From contig JAIYCF010000070.1 of NCBI GenBank assembly GCA_027488165.1, positions 1 to 11,069 of the forward strand: a DNA stretch of 11,069 nucleotides, written 5' to 3'. Made by a program: the position numbers and the translations under genes. The notes beneath the pieces were generated by a model. That model saw only the letters and a list, made by a program, of their open reading frames with translations. It was not told where the DNA came from and did no database searches. The number at the start of each line of letters is the position of its first letter. Within the stretch, counting starts at the first letter, position 1. Below are positions 6,733-11,069 of this stretch, piece after piece. The DNA comes from Streptomycetaceae bacterium. GTDB taxonomy: Bacteria > Actinomycetota > Actinomycetes > Nanopelagicales > Nanopelagicaceae.

Positions 6733-7355
6733 AAGATGTAGTAGCACAGCCACGTGTTTTAGTTATTGATGATCATGCGGCGGTACGCGCCGGTTTAGCC
6801 CGCGCTATAGAGGATGCGCAAATGGTCTGCTGCGCTATGGCTGCGAGTAAATCAGAGGCGATGGCTCAGTTAGCGCATACGAATCCAGATGCGATTGTCG
6901 TAGATTTAAATCTTCCCGATGGAAACGGTTTGGATCTAATTCGGTGGGCACGGAAGCATTCAAAGGATCTCGCCATCGTCATGCTCACTATGAGCGATAG
7001 CGATAGCGATCTAATCGCGGCAATGAACGCTGGAGCAAGCGGATATGTCAGGAAGAGCGCGCCGCTAGCCGAATTAATCTCCGTACTTAACCGAGCGCTG
7101 ATTGCTCCGAATTCATTTACCGCATCAGAAATAGTTTCGGCGCTCAAAACCGTTTCTGCTGCGAAACTGCTTACCCAACGTGAGGTTGAGGTGCTGCGTT
7201 CTCTTTCCGGTGTTGGAGATAATCGCGAACTGGCAGAACATCTGCATATCTCTGAATCTACTTTTAAGACTCACGTGAGTTCAATTTATCGAAAGCTTGA
7301 AGTAACAAATCGCCTAGCCGCAATAAGAGTCGCGGTTGAGTCCGGAATTATCTAA
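6729..7355 (+). CDS. NarL/FixJ-family response regulator (REC plus LuxR-type HTH)
   Basis: The 208-residue protein has an N-terminal receiver domain with the acidic pair D14-D15 in VIDDH. The phosphorylation site is D59 in VVDLNLPDGNG, the switch threonine T87 is in VMLTMSD, and K109 is in GYVRKSAP. A linker leads to a LuxR-type DNA-binding domain (about 146-208) with LTQREVEVLRSL, ELAEHLHISESTFKTHVSSIYRKL and a final helix. It is the cognate partner of the preceding kinase: the GTG start lies inside the kinase stop (GTGA at 6729-6732). Together they form a compact two-component system at the end of the fadD15 unit. Its targets are not evident; promoters of nearby lipid genes are plausible candidates. 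Its stop overlaps the converging mannosyltransferase gene by eight bases, and no terminator is visible. Confidence 0.93.
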   Translation: MKDVVAQPRVLVIDDHAAVRAGLARAIEDAQMVCCAMAASKSEAMAQLAHTNPDAIVVDLNLPDGNGLDLIRWARKHSKDLAIVMLTMSDSDSDLIAAMNAGASGYVRKSAPLAELISVLNRALIAPNSFTASEIVSALKTVSAAKLLTQREVEVLRSLSGVGDNRELAEHLHISESTFKTHVSSIYRKLEVTNRLAAIRVAVESGII

Positions 7356-8499
7356 ACAGTGAGTTAAAATCCTTAGACCAAATCTCCCAACGCCACTTAT
7401 CAATGATCCAACTGCGACCAGCCTGACCCATTTCCTTGGATTTAACTGGGTCATCAAATAGTTTTACTATCGCCTTGGAGACTTCTAGCGGAGAGGTGCC
7501 GTCAACGCTATATCCAGTAACTCCTTCATCAACTGCATCAGGTGCTCCCCCGGAGCGCCCCGCGATGACCGGCAAGGCGCAGGAACTCGCCTCTAAATAA
7601 ACAATGCCTAGTCCTTCTACTTCAAGTCCAGCTAGTCGAGATCTCGAAGGCATTACAAAGATATCGCCAGCGCAGATGTAGCGCGGAAGTTCTTGATATT
7701 GAATCCTTCCGATAAATGTAACTGCATCAGAGAGGTTAAGCTCCTTAACCATCTTTGTTAAATCCTCGCGATATGGACCTTCGCCAACCATCAAAATATG
7801 TGCTGTTGGATGTTTCGCCAAAACAGCAGGCATGGACTTAATCAGAATATCTTGGCCCTTACGATGAACAAGGCGGCCAACGCTGACAATTACTTTCTTA
7901 TCGGCTAAGCCCAAATCTTCTCGTAACTGCGCAGAATTTGAAACAGGTGCAAAGTGATCTGTGTCGATTCCAGGGGCGATCTTGACTAGCTTTGATTTAG
8001 CCTTTGGTGAAAGCGCTTTTGAAATCTCATTCTTTGTAAATTCACCTAGATAAGTTAAATGATCCACGTTCTTGCCGATAAATGAAATCGCTGAAGAAAA
8101 TGGCCATAACTTCGCCCACCAAACCTCATGTCCATGGGTTAGTGCTACGACATTAACAACACCTTTTTTACGCAGGCTACGCGCCATTACAGCCAATGGT
8201 GCAGCTGCTCCGAAGAATGCCTGCCTAATCGAATGGCGTGCGATAACTTTCTGCACGTTACGAATTACTCGTGGACTCGGAAGTAAAATCTTTGAACTAT
8301 CGCGAATTACCTCAACGCCAAAATCACGCATCCATCCTTGGTCATAGGCAGTGGTATCGCCCTGCGAGGAGGTATAGACAATGATCGACCCTTTAGGAGC
8401 TCGTTCAATGAGACCCATAACGAAGGTTTCTATTCCACCTGCGCGGGGACCAAAGTCATTGGTGATGCAGAGAATTTTCCCTAAAGTAAGTTCAGACAT
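7348..8499 (-). CDS. pimB: GT4-family glycosyltransferase, probable phosphatidylinositol mannosyltransferase PimB'
   Basis: The 383-residue GT-B enzyme resembles PimB', which adds the second mannose from GDP-mannose to phosphatidylinositol monomannoside on the cytoplasmic face of the membrane. Visible features are TNDFGPRAGGIETF (13-26) with the glycine loop, THGHEVWW (121-128) and APGIDTDHF (175-183). The nucleotide-sugar site is VSVGRLVHRKGQD (205-217; R209 and K214), followed by the acidic loop EVEGLGIVYLEAS with E295 and E303. GGAPDAV is near 317-323. The family call is firm. PimB' specificity rests on overall resemblance and on the conserved placement next to fadD15 and an NlpC/P60 gene, as with Rv2188c; another GDP-mannose-dependent GT4 is the alternative. 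It starts 12 bases after the peptidase stop, so it is probably co-transcribed. No clear Shine-Dalgarno precedes the ATG. Confidence 0.85.
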   Translation of the reverse strand: MSELTLGKILCITNDFGPRAGGIETFVMGLIERAPKGSIIVYTSSQGDTTAYDQGWMRDFGVEVIRDSSKILLPSPRVIRNVQKVIARHSIRQAFFGAAAPLAVMARSLRKKGVVNVVALTHGHEVWWAKLWPFSSAISFIGKNVDHLTYLGEFTKNEISKALSPKAKSKLVKIAPGIDTDHFAPVSNSAQLREDLGLADKKVIVSVGRLVHRKGQDILIKSMPAVLAKHPTAHILMVGEGPYREDLTKMVKELNLSDAVTFIGRIQYQELPRYICAGDIFVMPSRSRLAGLEVEGLGIVYLEASSCALPVIAGRSGGAPDAVDEGVTGYSVDGTSPLEVSKAIVKLFDDPVKSKEMGQAGRSWIIDKWRWEIWSKDFNSLFR

Positions 8500-8511
8500 T
8501 TATTTAGGTAG

Positions 8512-9531
8512 TTAGAGTCTTCGAGCGCCGACGAATGGTTTTCTTCCCAAGTTGTATGCGCTAGCAACTTTGACTCTGGAACCAGATCGTGGGGCATGAA
8601 CCATCTTTCCGCCACCCAGATAAATTCCAACGTGCGAGATTGGTCGACCGAAGAAGACGAGATCGCCGGGAGCTAAGTTAGATTTCTTAACTGATTTTCC
8701 GTAGTTGAATTGAGCGCGTGATGAGTGTGGAAGTGAAACCCCAGCGGTTTGGAATGCGCGCATCGTCAGCCCTGAACAGTCCCAATATGTCATGCCATCA
8801 GCGCCAAATACATATTTGTCACCGATCTGTTTCAAAGCAAACTGCAGCGCTTTTCCAGCGCGACCCGAAACCCCAGCGGCTTTCTTCGCTGCGGCAAGTG
8901 ATGATGCTTGATCGGCATCCTCTTCCTCTTGCGCAAGTCTTGCTAAACGCTCGCGATCTTCTTTCTTTAACTTTGATAAGAGTGACTCGGCCTCTGCCAA
9001 CTTCGCGGTCGCGCGGGCACTTTGGGCCGCCAACTTTTTCTGTGTTGCCTTAACCAGCGCAAGTTTGTCGCTAACCGTTAATGAAGTCGCCGTTAGACGT
9101 TGCTTGGCTGCTTGAAATTTTCTAAGTTCTACAGATTTCTTACGGGTAATTGCTTCTAGTGACCCGGCTGCTGAAAGGTAGAGCGCTGGATCCGAGGAGA
9201 AGAGAAGTTCTAGGCTCTGGCTTAAACCACCTGTTTTAAATTGCTCAACTGCGATCGCGTTTAGCGATTTTGAGAGCGCGGCAACGCTCTGGCTCTGCAC
9301 TGCTTCCCTTGCCTGGATTCCTTGGAGCTGGCCATTTAGCGAAGCTAATTTAACTTTCGCTTCCTGTGCGCCTTCAGCAGCAGTGGTTGCTTCTTCCTCG
9401 AGTTGGCGAACGCGCGCCTGAACCTGCGCCAAAGTTTGGGCAGCATCGGCGCTCGGCACGGTTAGCAACGGAGCGATCAACGCGATCAACGCGCTGAGAA
9501 GGGTCGCCACGGAGCGCTTTGAGGTAAACAT
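8512..9531 (-). CDS. Secreted NlpC/P60 peptidoglycan endopeptidase with N-terminal coiled coil
   Basis: The 339-residue product begins with a signal peptide: MFTSKRS, a hydrophobic core and a likely cleavage after SADA at about residue 30. A long coiled-coil region rich in Ala, Gln, Lys and Glu follows (about 32-220), of the kind seen in actinobacterial RipA/CwlO-like proteins. The C-terminal NlpC/P60 domain holds the catalytic Cys in YWDCSGL (C252), His in ISHVGIYLGGG (H300) and a further His in MVHAPRSG (H312). It should cut peptide stems of peptidoglycan outside the membrane during growth or division. ATG at 9531 is chosen because it opens the signal peptide directly; an in-frame TTG at 9564 would add eleven residues that spoil it. 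It corresponds to the Rv2190c-type gene beside pimB'. It is probably the promoter-proximal partner of the mannosyltransferase. Confidence 0.92.
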   Translation of the reverse strand: MFTSKRSVATLLSALIALIAPLLTVPSADAAQTLAQVQARVRQLEEEATTAAEGAQEAKVKLASLNGQLQGIQAREAVQSQSVAALSKSLNAIAVEQFKTGGLSQSLELLFSSDPALYLSAAGSLEAITRKKSVELRKFQAAKQRLTATSLTVSDKLALVKATQKKLAAQSARATAKLAEAESLLSKLKKEDRERLARLAQEEEDADQASSLAAAKKAAGVSGRAGKALQFALKQIGDKYVFGADGMTYWDCSGLTMRAFQTAGVSLPHSSRAQFNYGKSVKKSNLAPGDLVFFGRPISHVGIYLGGGKMVHAPRSGSRVKVASAYNLGRKPFVGARRL

Positions 9532-9539
9532 AGGGTTAA

Positions 9540-9569
9540 AGGCTAACGGTGGCCTATCTAGCAACTCAA
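9540..9569 (-). promoter_or_regulatory. Predicted promoter of the NlpC/P60 gene
   Basis: On the minus strand TTGAGT (plus coordinates 9564-9569) and TAGCCT (9540-9545) are separated by 18 bases, a reasonable -35/-10 pair. Transcription would begin one or two bases before the ATG at 9531, so the message would be nearly leaderless. No Shine-Dalgarno is present. Confidence 0.5.
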
Positions 9570-9613
9570 ACCGAAATAAGCGTGGCTGCCTGTGAATTTA
9601 TCCTTATCTACGC

Positions 9614-9808
9614 TCAACCAGCGGAGTTAAAGCGCAGCGGACGGACCAATCCACGAGATGAGAGAAGATCTATCACCTCTGCTGTTGTATCAGGAATCTC
9701 GCAGGTATCGCTGCGTTGATCGCTCTTTGGGTTTGATAGGAGAAAAGTCAGCACGCAATCGTTGCAACCGATATCGCGAACTGCACATGAATCACAGGTA
9801 ATTATCAT
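9614..9808 (-). CDS. Small CxxC-x6-CxxC protein, uncharacterised actinobacterial family
   Basis: This 64-residue protein starts MIITCDSCAVRDIGCNDCVLTFLL: C5, C8, C15 and C18 make two CxxC pairs separated by six residues, which suggests a small zinc-binding knuckle. A lone C36 follows, and the protein ends in a helix leading to SSRGLVRPLRF. The overall form recalls small conserved actinobacterial proteins of unknown function, but I cannot name the family securely. ATG at 9808 is preferred over the upstream in-frame ATG at 9838, because a TACCGT box lies seven bases before it and the extra residues would overlap the divergent reductase gene. It lies 82 bases upstream of the NlpC/P60 gene on the same strand and may partly share its transcript. 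Confidence 0.7.
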   Translation of the reverse strand: MIITCDSCAVRDIGCNDCVLTFLLSNPKSDQRSDTCEIPDTTAEVIDLLSSRGLVRPLRFNSAG

Positions 9809-9815
9809 GAAGGAA

Positions 9816-9821
9816 ACGGTA
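9816..9821 (-). promoter_or_regulatory. Predicted -10 box (TACCGT) of a leaderless promoter for the CxxC protein
   Basis: On the minus strand TACCGT is followed by seven bases and then the ATG at 9808, fitting the leaderless pattern found elsewhere in the window. It lies in the 14-base gap between divergent start codons, next to the AAGGA ribosome site of the plus-strand reductase (9810-9814). Confidence 0.45.
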
Positions 9822-9822
9822 C

Positions 9823-10368
9823 GTGCCAGCACTGACATCTACTTTGCCCCGAGATAGCCTTTCAACTATGGCCGTCTTTGCAACCCTGGTGACTGGAAGC
9901 GATGGCTCAACGACAAAAGGTGGTTCATCGCGCGCAATCACCAGCGGGGCCGACCGCAGCGAATTTCTAGCCCGCCGCCGTACCGCCGATTTCATATTGA
10001 TAGGCGGTAAAACCGCGCGCATCGAACCGTATCACCGCACCCCTGTTCCGGTAGTCGTAGCCTCGCACTCGATGGTCAACGCTCTGACCGCAAATCGAGA
10101 GGCGCATTGGTGGAATTGCTCGCCAACTGCGGCTCTAGATCGCGGCATCAAGAAGTTTGGCAGCAAGGTATTGGTCGAAGGCGGCGCAAACTTTATCTTT
10201 GAATTAATTAGCGCTCGCTCATTGGATGGAATTTATCTCAGCGTTACGCCAGAAAGTGGCGGCGAAGAAAAGATAGATTATCAAGAACTCCTTGCCAAGT
10301 TCTCAGAAGTTACCAGCCGCGAAGTTGATGGAACGCATTTCTTTGAAGCGCGTACTCTAAAGGCTTAG
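9823..10368 (+). CDS. RibD C-terminal-domain (pyrimidine reductase/DHFR-like) protein
   Basis: The 181-residue protein has the fold marks of the RibD_C family, whose members reduce a pyrimidine intermediate of riboflavin synthesis or related substrates with NADPH. FATLVTGSDGSTTKGGSS (19-36) is the substrate strand and loop, and RRTADFILIGGKTAR (52-66) carries the GGxT turn. PVPVVVAS (75-81) leads to KVLVEGGANFIFELI (115-129) with the VEGG nucleotide site, and LDGIYLSVTPE (134-144) follows. It lacks the deaminase domain of full RibD. At 181 residues it is somewhat shorter than the usual 220 or so, mainly in the region before residue 20 and around 65-100. The GTG at 9823 is preceded by AAGGA with an eight-base spacer. 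It starts 14 bases from the divergent CxxC gene, and its stop overlaps the converging transporter by four bases. A riboflavin role is inferred only from the family. Confidence 0.85.
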   Translation: MPALTSTLPRDSLSTMAVFATLVTGSDGSTTKGGSSRAITSGADRSEFLARRRTADFILIGGKTARIEPYHRTPVPVVVASHSMVNALTANREAHWWNCSPTAALDRGIKKFGSKVLVEGGANFIFELISARSLDGIYLSVTPESGGEEKIDYQELLAKFSEVTSREVDGTHFFEARTLKA

Positions 10369-11069
10369 AAGGCTGAAATTATGGCAACGCCTGCTACTGC
10401 AGCGGCGATTCCGATGTACTGAACTTTATGAAGCCGCTCATGCAGGAATTGGAAGGCAAGTAGCGCAGTAAAGATCGGATAAAGAGCACCGAGTACCATG
10501 GCAAGAGTTAAATTGCCCTTCGTAGTTGCTACACCTAAAAGTAAATTAGCCAAGAAATCGGCAACGCCAATAAAGATCAAAATTGGGCTGTGCTTAAAGT
10601 TCAAACCACCTAGGGTTTTATATTTTGCAAAAATTCCGAGTGAAACGAAGAACGTTGTAAAGCGCATCATCACCATCGTCATCAGTGCGCTGCCTTCTGA
10701 ACCAATCGCCATAAAGGTCAATGCAGTTCCGAAACCACCTGCAGCTCCAAGTGCCAGAATCAAAGGCTTTAACGGAAGTCCTTGCGAAATCTCTGGTCCG
10801 CTTGCTAAAAAAGCTCCGACGATGGCAAGTGCGGCGCCGATACTCAAAATAAGAGAGAGACGGTCACCTTTTACAAAGAAGGCATAACCAACTGGAATCA
10901 ATGCGCTTAGCCCACTGATTGGAGAGACAACTCCCATGCGCCCCGTAGACAGTCCGGCATATAAACAAATCAACCCTAGATATCCAAGAATTCCAGCGAG
11001 TGCTCCCGGAATAACATATCCATCAGGCCCAAAAGGTTCTGCTGAAAAATCTCCGGTTATGACTACCAA
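10365..11069 (-). CDS. EamA/DMT-family transporter, partial (5' end beyond window)
   Basis: The frame stays open to the last base of the window, so the TTG at the edge is not taken as a start; about 235 codons of an expected 280-310 are present. The visible part has about eight or nine hydrophobic segments in the two-repeat pattern of drug/metabolite transporters. The end of the first EamA repeat (SPISGLSALIPVGYAFF, then DRLSLILSIGAALAIVGAFLASG) is followed by a second full repeat, with GALYPIFTALLAFQFLHERLHKVQYIG and a last helix as the classical C-terminal signature. These proteins move small metabolites across the cytoplasmic membrane; the substrate cannot be told. The stop (TAA at 10365-10367) overlaps the stop of the reductase gene. 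Confidence 0.88.
   Translation of the reverse strand: MVVITGDFSAEPFGPDGYVIPGALAGILGYLGLICLYAGLSTGRMGVVSPISGLSALIPVGYAFFVKGDRLSLILSIGAALAIVGAFLASGPEISQGLPLKPLILALGAAGGFGTALTFMAIGSEGSALMTMVMMRFTTFFVSLGIFAKYKTLGGLNFKHSPILIFIGVADFLANLLLGVATTKGNLTLAMVLGALYPIFTALLAFQFLHERLHKVQYIGIAAAVAGVAIISAF

Noticed and set aside
6993..7010. Three tandem copies of AGCGAT in the response regulator gene
   Set aside because: They encode SDSDSD in the loop after the switch threonine, and the receiver domain keeps its normal length, so this is ordinary coding sequence of low complexity.
9473..9490. Two tandem copies of GCGATCAAC in the NlpC/P60 gene
   Set aside because: They encode the repeated hydrophobic ALI units of the signal peptide core; codon repetition explains them.
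9532..9564. TTG at 9564 as the start of the NlpC/P60 protein
   Set aside because: It would place eleven polar and proline residues ahead of the signal peptide and would put the start inside the predicted promoter spacer.
10498..10887. Plus-strand open frame of 129 codons within the EamA transporter
   Set aside because: It is the antisense shadow of a well-supported membrane protein gene, with composition (Lys, Pro, Ala) expected from the complement of hydrophobic codons.

Overview
The window reads as a streamlined, moderate-GC actinobacterial chromosome. By eye the base composition is close to even. The core gene set matches a conserved actinobacterial neighbourhood: PlsC-type acyltransferase, ROK glucokinase, SRPBCC protein, FadD15-type acyl-CoA synthetase, PimB'-type mannosyltransferase and NlpC/P60 peptidase. 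In Mycobacterium tuberculosis the same families lie around Rv2182c-Rv2190c. With the modest GC, overlapping genes and near-absence of intergenic DNA, this suggests a freshwater acI/Nanopelagicales-type genome (Candidatus Planktophila or relatives). That lineage call is inference. There are no RNA genes, insertion sequences, CRISPR arrays or phage genes that I can see, and no gene-free stretch longer than about 90 bases.

Layout. Bases 1-384 are the 3' end of an NCS2 uracil/xanthine permease, closed by a strong intrinsic terminator (394-442). Bases 475-1829 hold a two-gene plus-strand unit, a LysE/RhtB exporter overlapping a stand-alone PD-(D/E)XK nuclease-like protein with four cysteines. Facing it is a plsC-type acyltransferase (minus). 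Divergent from plsC is a small uncharacterised protein (2576-2854). Next come a ROK glucokinase and an SRPBCC protein (minus unit). Divergent from those is a plus-strand three-gene unit: fadD15-like acyl-CoA synthetase, a sensorless HisKA_3-type histidine kinase and a NarL-type response regulator, all joined by GTGA overlaps. A minus-strand unit then reads 64-aa CxxC protein, NlpC/P60 peptidase, PimB'-like mannosyltransferase. Divergent from it by only 14 bases is a RibD-C-type reductase, and the window ends in the 3' part of an EamA/DMT transporter (minus).

Working together. Much of the region serves the envelope: phospholipid acylation (PlsC), fatty-acid activation (FadD15), PI-mannoside synthesis (PimB') and peptidoglycan cleavage (NlpC/P60). 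The most notable arrangement is the tight translational coupling of the acyl-CoA synthetase to a minimal two-component pair. The second is a shared dyad at the starts of both lipid genes, plsC and fadD15, overlapping their predicted -10 boxes. Several genes carry a TANNNT box 6-7 bases before the start codon and no Shine-Dalgarno, which points to leaderless transcription.
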